Shown: positions 1 to 11,578, numbered from the stretch's first letter. The stretch is DNA of 64,000 bases from Bradysia coprophila (GCF_014529535.1 NC_050738.1:2418001-2482000), one strand, 5' to 3'. The notes: generated from the sequence alone by a model not told the origin. Program-made: numbers and translations.

Positions 1-1160
1 TATAAAGAATTGGTGTGTTAAAGTTAAATTTTTGCGTATCTGAGCCTTGAGCGTCACCCTTTCTGATATCAATACTTTTGTAAGTAAAGGACTTGCGTCA
101 CCCTTCCTCTTTTAAGAGGTTTTTGTCTGATATCAGTACTTTTGTAAGTTTTAAGGTTAAAGCGCAAGTTATAACATATCAAAAGTTTTTATTTAGAGAC
201 GAAGAAAGCAGTTTTATATGTCCAGTAACACAAAAGATAATACCAAAACCACATTTGAAACAGGAAAATCCAACTACCCGACAATATTCATATTTGCCAC
301 TGTTTTCTGCTTCTAAAACACTGAGACTTTGTCGAAGACACCAATTCTCCATCTGCCATACCTTTCAAAAAAAAATTCCAAAAACATAAAATTGGCCCAG
401 TTTTCCAGTTTTGGTTATTTCGCCCATGTTCTACTCCCTAAACTCTGAGACTTTGCCGAAGACACCAATATTCCATCTGCCATACATTTCGAAAAAAGTC
501 CAAAAACATAAAATTGAAACACTTTTCCAGTTTTGGTCATTTCGCCCGTATTCTACTCCCAAAACTCTGAGACTTTGCCGAAGAAACGAACGTTCCATCT
601 GCCATAGTTCCTGAGATAAATCTAAAAACTGATAGTGACCAAATTTTTGCACATACGGCAAGTAAAAAATATTCCAATTTCATCTCAAAACAGCATATCA
701 TATCATAATATATCGAGAAACACATACAAATACTTACACACACACATAAAACGTTCATTTTACATGAAAATATATGTGGCTTGTATGGGAACTTCCTAAA
801 GCCCCAGCTCCTAAACGAGATCATGTCGACCCAATTTTTTGTCAAAAGTCTTAGAATCATGCCCAGAAACTACTCCCAAAATTTCAGCAAAAAACAAACA
901 AAGGTTGGTAAAATTCATCATTTCAGAATGGGTCAAATCTGACCTTTCCCATACAAAAATCTAGATTTTGAAATGCAATATCTCGGCCAATTTTGAACCC
1001 TATGAGACGTGCGATAGCTCGTTGAACTCGTATTGACGCCCAGAATACGATTATCATACTCTAAGAGTCGTGGGAGCCAAGGGAGAAAAGTCAAAAAGTT
1101 GCTGTATATATGTTCCTTAGTCCCTAAAATTTTTTTTTTAATTTTGTGTAGTGTGGACTT
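1..1160. repeat. Degenerate interspersed repeat with 123-bp tandem units
   Basis: No coding potential is recognised here. Two stretches near 45-150 carry the signature GACTTGCGTCAC followed by TGATATCAGTACTTTTG, which also marks the palindromic element at 13676-14480. The stretch at 1090-1130 is the reverse complement of one at 13918-13960, so both loci belong to one repeat family. Between 300 and 615 lie about 2.5 tandem units of 122-124 bp. Each has the core CTGAGACTTTG (starting at 321, 445 and 567), followed by CCATCTGCCATA and a C-rich TTTTCCAGTTTTGG segment. The left edge of the element is probably outside the window. Confidence 0.6.
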
Positions 1161-1304
1161 GCGTCACGCCTGCTTACTAACGTGCAGGCATGATTATTAT
1201 ATTTACAGCTGTAAATGGCAAGGTCATACAAATTCAGCAAAAACATAGTAAGAAATCGTTTCCACAAAAAGCAAATTTAATTATTAAACGAAAGTGGAAA
1301 CAAC

Positions 1305-1837
1305 ATGGCAACAAATAGAGTAATTTTCCTTTCTATTGAATTTTACTTTTTGATTTCAAATTAACGTTAAACTTAAAATCAAATCCACAATAGCCTGGAC
1401 CCAGGTATCAGCCAACGTATTGTCTCGAACCGAAAGTGCCGTTCGACAAATTTGAATGTGAACGATTGATGGAAACGGTTATCAATGAAGCAATGCTTGG
1501 ATTCCAGTTTGAAGCCGAAGAAGCGGAAGTAATGTCGGAAAAATTGAGCAAGGAAATTTTGCAAAAAGTGAAAAGCTTGACCTACGATCGGTTGGTATTT
1601 TTTTGATGATTCGGAATTATTGTCTTTTCCGGTTCGTTGACAAAATTACCATTTTTTCTTATTCAATTTAGATACAAGTTCGTTTGTGTTGTAACATTGG
1701 GCGAGAAGTACATGCAGGGCTATTGTGATATATTTAAATGTCTATGGGATATGAGCAAAGATTCGTTTGCAATTTATTTATACGACACTGCAACATTATT
1801 CGTAAGCGCTGTTCTGTTTGCTGTTTATTTCGATTGA
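1305..1837 (+). CDS. Tctex-type dynein light chain (DYNLT2B/TCTEX1D2-like), three exons
   Basis: This is a small accessory light chain of the Tctex1 family. Known members bind dynein intermediate chain; the TCTEX1D2 branch serves cytoplasmic dynein-2 in cilia and flagella. Exons are 1305-1319, 1394-1590 and 1672-1837, with introns of 74 and 81 nt bounded by GT/AG, giving 125 aa. The start ATG at 1305 has a good context (CAACATGG) and encodes only five residues before the first donor, so it is a reasoned choice. Exon 2 begins PGPRYQPTYCLEPK, which resembles the conserved tyrosine-rich entry of the fold. Exon 3 holds YKFVCVVTLGE and ends in hydrophobic strands (ATLFVSAVLFAVYFD), as the family does at its extreme C terminus. 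The length is close to the usual 110-140 aa. An ATTAAA lies at 1970. A homologue of the DYNLT2B branch seems best, but the exact subfamily needs a tree. Confidence 0.85.
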
Positions 1838-2300
1838 AAGGATTTTCGTGGTATGTTCAATTGTGTAGTGATTACTCCGATATCTTCTATTTAGTAAATG
1901 AAATATAAAAGTGTTAAGAAACCGTTACAGTGTTTGAAGCTCTAACAGTACAACATCTCTACTCTATCCATTAAATTTTTTGCCGTACATTCATTCAAAA
2001 ATCTAATTTTCACAGCAATGTCAACTTGAAGTCGTAACATCATTATGTGTGTTGAAAACGAACACTGTTCATCGAATATCGGAGTCTAAAAATATGGGCG
2101 TTTGTGTTTTCCCGATTTTTCTATTAAAAGTTTATTCGCAGACGCTAATTGCACCCAAGTGCAAAAAGACACTATTTGCACCCAATTATTGTCGAAACAC
2201 TGAATTGTAAGGCTGATCTGTCGAACGAATATTAAAGGTACATCTGTCGAAACACCCAATTGCAAATAATTTACTTGAGACTATTCACACCCGAGTGCTA
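1838..2300. other. Intergenic, 3' flank of dynein light chain gene
   Basis: I see no gene. The 3' UTR probably ends after the ATTAAA at 1970. Between about 2140 and 2300 the phrase TTGCACCCAA(G) and the phrase GTCGAAACAC each recur, so this is probably decayed repeat. Confidence 0.5.
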
Positions 2301-2884
2301 TTTTACACAAATGAGTATGCCAATCGATAAAATTCCATAAAAGATGCAAACCTAGCAAAATCTGGCTCTTAACCTTTGAGAACAACGGAGATATCAATGC
2401 TTGAATGTGAATTCCCATACAAAAATAACGGATTCGACCGCGTTTTTTTGTGCAGCGCTACAAACCATTTCGGTATCCACGCGTTTAGTGGTATGGTTTG
2501 TAGCGCTACATAAAAAAGCGGTCGAATCCGATATTTTGAATTTTTGTATGGGAATTCACATTCAAACGTTGATATCTCCGTTGTTTTTAAAGAATAAGAG
2601 CCAGATTTTGCTAGGTTTGCACCTTTTATGGAGTTTTATCGATTGGCATACTCATTTGTGTAAAACAATTAGCAGAAAATTTTTACTCATCATTTTACAC
2701 AAATGAGTATGCCAATCGATAAAACTCCATAAAAGGTGCAAACCTAGCAAAATCTGGCTCTTATTCTTTAAAAACAACGGAGATATCAACGTTTCAATGC
2801 CAATTTCCATACTAAAATTCAAAATATCGGATTCGACCGCTTTTTTATGCAGCACCACAAACCATACCACTAAACGCGTGGATT
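2301..2884. mobile_element. Triple-arm foldback element
   Basis: Three near-identical arms of about 180 bp lie in alternating orientation: 2301-2484 (+), 2488-2665 (-) and 2693-2884 (+). Every arm starts at its outer edge with TTTTACACAAATGAGTATGC and includes CAAACCTAGCAAAATCTGGC and CAACGGAGATATCAA. Arms 1 and 2 could fold into one hairpin, and arms 2 and 3 into another. There is no coding capacity. This is a non-autonomous foldback/MITE, perhaps one hairpin element plus a partial second insertion. No target duplication was identified. Confidence 0.8.
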
Positions 2885-3850
2885 ACCGGTATTATAAATA
2901 CAGTTTGTACATGGAATTTCAACCTAACAACAACGAAAAAATCTACTATTTGTTTATACCAAAAAATTGCGTTCGAAGTGTCATAAACCTCTTTATTTGT
3001 CGATTTTTTCATGAGAAAGCAGTCACGGTGATAAGTGGTGGCCGTAATTGTTACAATTTTTGTGTATTTCCACGAAAATTGCAAATTTTTCATTTTCCCG
3101 ATCGAGTTGGAAACGCATTGGAAGATTCCATTGATTGACTAACGGGAAATATTGCTGTGCCATTTCATATTTTTGTTTCGAATACATTTTGTATAATCAA
3201 GTTCGATACGCAAAGTTTACAGTAAAATTCTTTCCACTCAAATTATATGTGTGGCTCTTAGATATAGAGTTAGTAACGAGTATTTTTGGTCTTGCTGTGC
3301 ATGTTTACGTTAATCGTATATGTCTCGATGTTTGCAAAGTTCGAGGTTAAAATTTACTTTGTGCACCGTACAACTGAAATTTCATATTCTTATTAGGCTA
3401 CTTGTTTATAGAGGCAGCGTACGGTTGAAAATTGATCTTTTCTTTGGGTTCTCTTTCTGGTTATTTTCTATAGCTGACCTGTTGACCTCGTCGATGCAAT
3501 TAGAGTTCCGCACCGTTCGCAGGTGTTAATATTTTTTTTTCTTTTTTGTTGTTGAACTCTCTGTGTAGGTTTTGTTAATCTACAAGATTTAACATTTAAT
3601 CTGCTAACAAATGACCATCAAGTTTCAACTTGTGTTCAGGAAAACCTTACATTTTTGACAGTAGTTTTGTGTGTGTGCAAAAATGGATAAATGGAATACA
3701 ATACACTTGCTAAGAAAATATCATAAAATAAAGTTAATAACTCGAATATCGAAGTGAGAATGCATTTGGTTAATTAATTGTGACTTTGTGCACGTGAGAA
3801 ACTAATAAACTAATAGTTTTTGTCTAAAATTTATTTTCAATCCATACACA
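2885..3850. other. Intergenic AT-rich stretch
   Basis: Nothing could be supported. The open frames have no recognisable domain or splice context. Confidence 0.5.
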
Positions 3851-4680
3851 ATTTTGGGGGCTCGTAACTAAAATTTTGGTAGGCTCGAAACTTTTCCTTG
3901 GGGGCTCGTAACTGAAATATGAAGTGTCTGTGGTTTTTCTTTTTTCTATAAATCATAACAAATTGAATTTAATTTTTTATCGTTTATGTCGATAATTAGA
4001 TGTGCTATGAATAATAAGAAAGTGTAAAAAAGATATTTCATGCTATAAATGTTTCTGTACAGTGGAAAATGTACAGAATAATCCTTAAGGGGGCTCGTAA
4101 CCGGTGCTGTTACCCTATGCCCGTCGATTAGACACTCAGAGAATTCGAGCTATTTTGCTTTGTGTGTACAAATTTTCTGGTTTCCAGGTAAAATAAAGTT
4201 TTGTACCACCGGTCGATTACAATTCCATTTTCCAGCCGAAATGCAACATTCTCGAATCAAATATCAAATAGGGTATTTCTCCCAGTTAAGCACCATTAAG
4301 GATTTTTTTTTTAGATTTTCTATTCCGGTTTTGCATCCAAAACATCAACTAACTGAAGTTTACATGATATTAGGAGGTTGTTCTTCAATGAACACGTAGA
4401 AATTCACAAAATTATGTTTATTTTCACTTCGTTTAATACATTTTTCAATAAAGTGATGGGATGTCAAAATGCCATTTACGAGCCCCCGGCTACGAGCCCT
4501 TTAAAATTATTGATTTTTCGTCGGTCAATTACAATTTTGGTAATTATTTTTCATTGTTTTTTAGTAGTTACGATGATAATTAACGTATTTTCGATTAATT
4601 TAACTAAAAAAGCGAAAGAAAAATTCACATTACCATGTAAACAAGAAAGGGCTCGTAACAGGGTGCTCGTAACTGCACCG
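3850..4680. repeat. Cluster of dispersed GGCTCGTAAC motifs
   Basis: The 10-mer GGCTCGTAAC, often with extra leading Gs, occurs at about 3858, 3903, 4090 and 4650. A close variant, GTGCTCGTAACTG, follows near 4663. ACGAGCCC occurs twice in inverted form near 4478 and 4491. The flanks are AT-rich and otherwise unrelated by eye. There is no gene. It may be the remains of one repeat whose ends carried this motif, or an ancient array. Confidence 0.55.
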
Positions 4681-4729
4681 ATTTCTTAAGAAATTTTTGA
4701 CATTTGATTGAAAAAAAATTTATTGCTTG

Positions 4730-4885
4730 CCCCAAGCGAAAATTGATTCTTACATATCAATTTGGCCCCTGCGAAAATGGTCGATTACATAAGGGATATT
4801 TGTGTGACACTATCGTCAAGGAATCTCTATTTTCGCGGGGTGCACAGTCATTCACGTAAAACGAGTTTTCGCGGGGTGCAGCCAG
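4730..4885. repeat. Short inverted GCGAAAAT / ATTTTCGCGGGGTGCA repeats
   Basis: GCCCCAAGCGAAAATTG (near 4729) and GGCCCCTGCGAAAATGG (near 4765) are followed by inverted versions, TATTTTCGCGGGGTGCA (near 4830) and GTTTTCGCGGGGTGCAG (near 4865). This suggests a small element with paired ends. No coding sequence is present. Confidence 0.45.
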
Positions 4886-5124
4886 ATGAAGGAGAATGCA
4901 TCATCTGAAATATTTAATGCCTTCCAACAGAAAAAAAAGAAAATAATTATTGATGTTTTGTGTTTTTGAACACAAATTTTCCAGTGGCGTGAGTTGAATG
5001 TCGCAAAAGCATTTGAATTATTTCGAAAAGAAAATCACAAAACTGAAAGTGTCAGCCATTTTTTGCTCCAGCAATAAATTCAACGTTTGTAATGAACGAA
5101 GTACTGGGGTCTTATAGGTTTACG

Positions 5125-6940
5125 CATACGTTTGTAACACGTCGAATTGGACTCCCTGAGTAAGGGGATACCTATTGTGGTTGTCTAGAGATGCCAAATC
5201 CGCGAAAAAAAAAATGTCAGTCTGTCTGTCCGTCCGTCTGTCTGCACGATAACTTGAGTAAAACGCATCCGATTTTGAAAATTCTTTTTTTTCCCGTTTG
5301 GTAAAGTCAAAATACAGGCTAAGTTCGAAGATGAGTGATAAGGTATTTACAATACCGATCGACAAAAAAAAAGTTTATGGAAATCGGATGACCGACTCGA
5401 GAGTTAGACCCCTTGGTGTGGAACAGGCACAGGGCGGCAAGCAGTTTTTGCTTGTAGGTCGGCCACATTTGAACATATTTCGTCTGTCTTTAAAAAAAAT
5501 GTCCGTCTGTCTGTCCGTCTGCACGATAACTTGAGTAAAACGCATCCGATTTTGAAAATTCTTTTTTTTCCCGTTTGGTAATGTCAAAAGACAGGCTAAG
5601 TTCGAAGATGAGTGATTTTGGATCGACCCCTCCCGAGCTGTGGCCCAATAAGTGCTTTACGGTTTTTCGAAGATATCTCCGGACATTTAAATGTTAAACT
5701 TGTAAGTGATACGTCAAATAGAAGGTATTTACAATACCGATCGACAAAAAAAAAGTTTATGGATGACCCGTACGAAACACCTATTCGTATCAAAAGCCTT
5801 TAATGTGAAACTCTTCATTTCTCTTACTTCATTTTCTTCTCTGCTGAAAAACTATTCTTCCTTTTAAATCACTTACATTATCCACTCTTTGCCTTGTTAT
5901 CACATACAATTAAATTGCCGGAGGCAATATAGACAGCCCCGTATGAAGTCAAATTTCATAAATTCCTATTTAAACAGCTATATACCGCTATATTTACCTA
6001 TATTTCACTGTAAATAAACATTTCACAGAGGAATATGCTATTATATAGCTCGATATGCCTGTATATAGCTCAATATAGCTGTATATAGGTATATAGATGT
6101 CCATATATGGAATCCCTGAAACCCCTCACACTTAACACATTATTTCCATGTTAACAGAAACTCTCTAAGCATCATTTTTCCCACTTTATATCACTTTTAA
6201 TAAAATCCAATATGGCCGCCGGCAGCCATTTTGTTAGGAAACCGCAAATAGTACCGACGCTTTACATTTGTTAATACCTTTCAAACAAAAAAAAATCATG
6301 AAATTCGCTAAAAATTTACTCGAGATATTGACAAAATACTCCACGTTCACTGTACGGCCGAGTAGCCAGATAAGAGCTCACTCCAAGAGACCTAGCTCAC
6401 GCTCCGGAGAACATAATTTCATAAACCTGATTGGTACGGTCAATACCTATCTAATAAAGCTAAAACGAACGAAATATGTTCAAATTTGGCCGACCTACAA
6501 GCAAAAACTGCTTGCCGCCCTGTGCCTGTTCCACACCAAGGGGTCTAACTCACGAGTCGGTCATCCGATTCCCATAAACTTTTTTTTTGTCGATCGGTAT
6601 TGTAAATACCTTTTATTTGACGTATCACTTACAAGTTTAACGTTTAAATGTCCGGAGATATCTTCGAAAAACCGTAAAGCACTTATTGGGCCACAGCTCG
6701 GGAGGGGTCGATCCAAAATCACTCATCTTCGAACTTAGCCTGTCTTTTGACATTACCAAACGGGAAAAAAAAAAGAATTTTCAAAATCGGATGCGTTTTA
6801 CTCAAGTTATCGTGCAGACAGACAGACGGACAGACAGACAGGCATTTTTTTTCGCGGATTTGGCATCTCTAGACAACCACAATAGGTTTCCCCTTACTCA
6901 GGGAGTCCAATTCGACGTGTTACAAACGTATGACTTTTTG
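5125..6940. mobile_element. Large non-autonomous inverted-repeat element with GACAGACGG tracts
   Basis: The outer 240 bp at 5125-5360 reappears inverted at 6700-6938. Shared landmarks are CATACGTTTGTAACACGTCG at the edge, GATGCCAAATCCGCG, a CTGTCTGTCCGTC tract, ATAACTTGAGTAAAACGCAT and GCTAAGTTCGAAGATGAGTG. A second, direct copy of the inner half lies at 5500-5620, and a further arm (5620-5760) is inverted at 6550-6720. Short TATATAGCTC-like repeats sit in the middle at 6035-6110. The long open frames (for example 6268-6738) are shadows of the repeats and match no transposase I know. No clear target duplication was seen: GGTTTACG lies at the left edge and ACTTTTTG at the right. Confidence 0.75.
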
Positions 6941-7374
6941 GTCACCCATGGTCAGTAAACCAACTTTCTGTAATGAGCCACTTTCGCTCCTGGGGAAAAC
7001 AAAAGTCTGTGAATAGTGTTGTATTGCCGGGGTAAATAGTCATTTTCTAGCCTCATCTGAAACTTCTGGAGCCTCTGTTGTGAAAAACGTTGTGTTGACC
7101 GGATCTCAGAAAAAAAGTTGGAAATTTCATTTTCTCGGATGACCTGTGGCCAGAGAGTTACAACACCCTCTAAATAAAATTTCCATTTTTCCCCGTAGGG
7201 GATTTTATGCCAGAGTGGAAGTAGTACTAGGTGCTAATTTCCAATACTCGAACGAGGTTGTTTCCTTTTATTCTAGAACGGGCAATGGTGGGACATCCTC
7301 GGCTCAGATTAATGATATCACTATTGCAAAGTCATATTTGTTTAAAATTTTAAAACCAAAGAAGACAGCCTAGT
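6941..7374. other. Intergenic, no gene seen
   Basis: The 75-codon frame at 7146-7373 has no recognisable domain. Nothing else was supported. Confidence 0.4.
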
Positions 7375-7375
7375 T

Positions 7376-7524
7376 AGGGGACATCCATAAATCACGTCAG
7401 CAGTTCAGGGGGAAGGGCGGGTCAGAAACAGCAAAGAAACTGCTGACGTTTCTATTGTTCCAGGGGGAGAGGGGTTATGAAAATTTAAGAAAACTGCTGA
7501 CGTGATTTGTGGATGTTCCCTTAC
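7376..7524. mobile_element. MITE, about 150 bp
   Basis: The terminal inverted repeats are about 30 bp. The left one begins GGGGACATCCATAAATCACG, and the right one ends CGTGATTTGTGGATGTTCCC. CACGTCAGCAGTT is shared on the inner side. TTA flanks both sides, so a TA or TTA target duplication is possible. The core is G-rich and non-coding. Ends beginning GGGACATCCATAAAT are common in insect MITEs. Confidence 0.8.
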
Positions 7525-7752
7525 AAGTTACTTGGTATTCTACCTAAAGGGCCTATTTTCTTGAAATTTGTCGATTATCTTGAAATTTCTCGAATTTCCT
7601 AAAAAAAACCTTTCGAGAAAGGTTTCAAGGAATTTCCATAAAATTAAGAAAAGCCACAAAAACTTTTTCCAAATCTTCCTTCTCACCATACTTCGCCCAT
7701 TCCGCGCTAAATTCTTTGATTTGATTCAAATCAAAATTTGTTAATGTTGTAA

Positions 7753-7971
7753 ATGTCTCGCCATCAACAGATGCACGGCAACGGATTACAACAACCTCAA
7801 CAACAGCAACCATTGTCTGTACTTCAGCACATAATAAATCAGCAACAAATGATTATTCAAGGGCAACAGCAGCAACAGCAGCAACTTTTCCAACTGCAAC
7901 AGCAACTAAATCAGCAACAACAACAAATTCAATTATTACAGCAACAAATATTTCAACAACAACAGCCACAT

Positions 7972-8003
<32 letters not shown>

Positions 8004-8253
8004 ACCACAGGTAGCTTTTAGCTTTTTCCCCTATTTACTTCAATTCCTTATCACTCCTCATCATTCTTTCTTTTTCTTTTTACTTTTTTTTTCTCTCGGT
8101 TTTTTTTTCGTATTATTTCGGTATTATTTCCGGTAAGTTTATATTCTACAAATAATCTAAATAAAAAGTCTAACTTGAAAACTCATTTCAAGAAAACGTT
8201 AGGCTCGAGGCAGGGGACGTGGTAGACGCGGATTGCCATCAAATGGTCACTAG
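7753..8253 (+). CDS. Small polyglutamine protein with RG-rich C-terminus, two exons
   Basis: I do not recognise the family. Exon 1 (7753-8010) starts with ATG right after an in-frame TAA and encodes MSRHQQMHGNGLQQ, then long glutamine runs mixed with leucine, isoleucine and proline (residues 14-86), coiled-coil or low-complexity in character. A donor CAG/GTAGCT follows in phase 0. An acceptor GTTAG at 8202 joins in phase to 17 codons encoding ARGRGRGRRGLPSNGH and a TAG stop at 8251, giving 102 aa. The RG repeat could bind RNA or be arginine-methylated; that is inference only. The last codons overlap, in another frame, the start of the DUF3638-like open frame. It could instead be a 3' exon of a larger gene. 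Exon 1 is clearly biased in composition; the splice join is a prediction. Confidence 0.45.
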
Positions 8254-11200
8254 TGACTCGACATATTTGACGAAGTTCCTATGGGAACCGATGCCACCAC
8301 GAACACATTCAATAAATCAAATTTATGAATTTGCCAAGAAGCAATGGAAACGGGCCGCGAACGGCATTCTGCTGAAACACTATTTTCACAACCATCGACC
8401 GCACATGTTGGTGTTCGAGGTGGCCTTGGGACCGGTGGTGCATTTCATCACCGCTGATCTGATTACCGGTTCGTTTTGGTCAATAATTTACCCGTTGCTC
8501 GACTGCCGATCAACATCACGGATAGTCAACTGCAGCGATCGATGGAAAGAGAAGAGGAAAATTAGCCGCACGTCAATTGGAAACCGTGTGCACATCCCGA
8601 ATGGCTGTTGTTTGAAATCGAAAAGAAACCTGATGATTCGCCGTGTTCAAGTGGAAATCGCCAATCAAATGATCAGTCCACCAGACATTGCCACAAGACA
8701 TTCGGTGGTTAGTATTGTAAAACTAAAAAAGTAAAAGATTTATCGTCAAACACTGAACTATACTTCTAGCATGCAATTGAATATGGGCGAAGGCAAGACG
8801 TCTGTGATCGTGCCGATTTTGGCGTCCCAATTGGCAGACGGTGAGCAGACATGTCAAATCACCGTTTTGAAGCCACTGTTCGCTTCGAACCTGAAGTCAC
8901 TGCGTCGATATTTAAGAGGGATGCTCAACCGAAAAATATACATTTTCCCATGCCGACGAGATATGCCCATCTCACAGCACGTTCACAAAATATTGGGCAT
9001 CTACGAAGAGTGTCGATGTGAACGAGGTGAGAGGTTGCTGTAAAGCAAAATATTTCAATTGAGATAATCCAACGCCCTTTTTTCACAGGTGTGATCCTCA
9101 CTGTGCCCGAATATCGCTTGTCGTTCCAGTTGAAAATCTACGAATGCATCCGAAAGTCAATGCTGAACCAGACCTTACAGTTCCTAACCGCTCACAAATG
9201 GCTCAATGACAACGTTCGCAACATTTTGGACGAATCAGATGCCATCCTACATCTGAAGTACCAGCTCATCCACACGGTTGGCGCACAAATACCTCCTGGT
9301 TAGCCGTGCAATCCGTACTGAAACGCGTTCCAATTCACATGACAGCAATGCATACAAGCCACGGTCAGAAGACGGTCGAATTCGATCGAGACTACGTCAA
9401 AAATGGGTTGGTTTACGGAGCTCCAGATGTAGATTTTCGACCAGACGTATTCACTCCGTGCCGAATTTTGGACGAAAAGATTTATGGGAAGGTGAAAATG
9501 GCGCTGATCGACGATTTTCTGCAAGGCGAAATGGATATCGCCTTCCCGGAAATGACGGCATTCGCGAAGCAAGCTTTGCGTCGTTTGCTCAGCGAACGGA
9601 TCATCGACAAAGCAACATTGGACGCAATCATCGTGGATTTTTCCATGACTGAGCGCAACACCATAATGATACTGAGCGGATTGCTTCGGTTCGAAGTGTT
9701 GAAATTGGTGCTAACGAAGCGCTGGCGAGTGAACTACGGAGTGAACGAGAAATCGCAGCACAAAATGGCTGTGCCATTCAAAGCGAAGGACGTGGCCGAT
9801 ATGACCGAGTTCGGACATCCAGATGTGGCTCTGTGTTTCACTTATTTGAGCTATTACTACTCTGGTGAGTTCTAAACAACGACCGATAAATTGCGATCTC
9901 TAATCCGTTCAATCAATTTTACATTTACAGGTCTGGCCGACGAGCAATTGCGTAAAACGTTCCACATTTTATCCATTTCTAAAAATGCGACGGCAATCTA
10001 TGAGAAATGGATCGACAGTGTTCCTGTAGAACTGATCAACATGCACGTCATTGACTTCTGGCTGTCGAATGTTGTTTTTCCGCGTTTGGCACATCCGGTC
10101 ACGGGATTCAGCGGAACCAATGATACCAAAAATATTCTGCCGCTGCCCATTGCACAAAATGATCTGCGTGAACTCCAGAGCACCAACGAAGAAGTACGGC
10201 TGGTACTGTTGCAACAGAAGTACGACCATCTACCAGCAAACATCAGTGGAAAGCAAATCATCGAAAAGTTGGTGCGAAATGCCATACCGGTGGTTCTAGA
10301 TGCAGGCGCATTGATGTTAGAATTGAATAATCGCGAGGTGGCCACTGAATGGTTGAAGGCGTCATCAGACGAGTCGTTTGATGCAGCCGTTTATTTCGAT
10401 TCGTCCGATGTTCTTCAATCGATCGATCGCAACGGAACGGTCAATGAATTCGACTGCTCGGTTTATCGTGGTAATTTTCGTCGATGTTCGGTCTACTTGG
10501 ACGACGTTCACACGCGTGGAACCGACCTGAAATTTCCGCTGGACTGGCAGGCCTGTGTTACATTGTCTGGAGACATTACACGCGATAAAACGGTACAGGC
10601 TTCGATGAGAATGCGTCAATTGGGTAAATGCCATTCGATCGTGTTCTGGGCTTCGTACGCGGCCGACGTTCGCATCAGATCGATTTGTAAATTGAGCTCG
10701 AGCAGGAATTGGAGTGTCAAATCGAGAAACCACCACCGATGAGTCCAGCTGCACCACGCTTCGACAAAATGCTTCGTCGACTGTTCTCGTCAACGGAAAA
10801 TGCAACCGTTCCGCAAACCATGATCAAGAAGAACCAATTGATTCCGTTCCACAGCAGTCTACGCATCTCACACTCAATTTTGAATTATGCGGCCGAGACC
10901 AAAGCCTGGAGCGATCATTTATACGTGACCGAGGACTTCATGCGTGTTTTGAAACGTGAGCGCGCGTTTATGGACCATTCTGATTGCGACGAGTACCTAC
11001 GACCGGTCTGGTGGATTGCTAGAGTCAATGTAAAAGATGACTTTTACTTGATTTTACTCAGCTCGTACGAATGCGACCAACTGATGCCAGTATTCAAAAA
11101 CAGCAAACGAGCCGCTCTGCACATGTTTCGACCCAAATTGAGCAAACATCAAAGTAATTTGCTGCACGAAACCAGTTTACAAGTGACTGGAATGACCGAT

Positions 11201-11578
11201 TCGCCGAACATCAGTGCCAACGATGAAGCACAGATCGCCGTCTACGCGGGCTCGATGTATTTTGAAGGTGAGGTGGAACAAAACGCGTACTGTAACTTCC
11301 TGAAATTGATTCCGCGGCCGAGAAGTGATCAACACGAGGTTGCCTTCCAACAGGGCATCATCAAACCGAACGGCTTTGTACCAATGGAAAATCGTCGGCA
11401 TTCGGTCGCCATTTCGGATACTGTCGACATGTGTAAATTCCGGAAAAATCCGGTGGATTTGGCTATCCAACTCATCGAAACTCATCACCTACTGGTACGC
11501 GAAACGAGGTACGAAACAAAGCATAACGCCGCAGTAGTTTTTTTGTTCGCTTGCGTCCGTGCGTTTATTTTTAAATAA
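8219..11578 (+). pseudogene. DUF3638/DUF3645 giant-protein fragment, frame-broken
   Basis: This is homologous to the C-terminal half of very large eukaryotic proteins with DUF3638 and DUF3645, whose biochemical role is unknown. Readable landmarks in order: EWLLFEIEK and NLMIRRVQVEIANQMISP near 8610-8690; MQLNMGEGKTSVIVP at 8771, P-loop-like; LDESDAIL near 9230, like a Walker B site; HPDVALCFTYLSYYYSG near 9860, typical of DUF3645; GFSGTND near 10106; HTRGTDLKFP near 10509; QASMRMRQLGK near 10596; GFVPMENRR near 11370 in the tail. Two introns are intact: 9027-9088 and 9865-9930. Yet the frame changes at least five times: several times in 8480-8640, at the 8710-8771 join, at 9300 and near 10680. 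The N-terminal half normal for the family is missing. A decayed copy is most likely. Assembly errors are possible, since the codon pattern is otherwise well kept and the neighbouring genes are clean. Confidence 0.75.

Noticed and set aside
2401-3138. Open frames of 70-113 codons over 2.4-3.1 kb as genes
   Set aside because: They translate the arms of the foldback element in both senses and share peptides only for that reason.
6268-6738. 156-codon open frame as a gene
   Set aside because: Its C-terminal half is the inverse of the frame at 5596-5793 and lies in the inverted-repeat element; it is a repeat shadow.
7753-8010. PolyQ stretch as a simple microsatellite with no gene
   Set aside because: CAA and CAG are mixed, interspersed with conserved-looking Leu/Ile/Met, and an in-phase splice to an RG-coding exon exists, so a gene was kept at moderate confidence.
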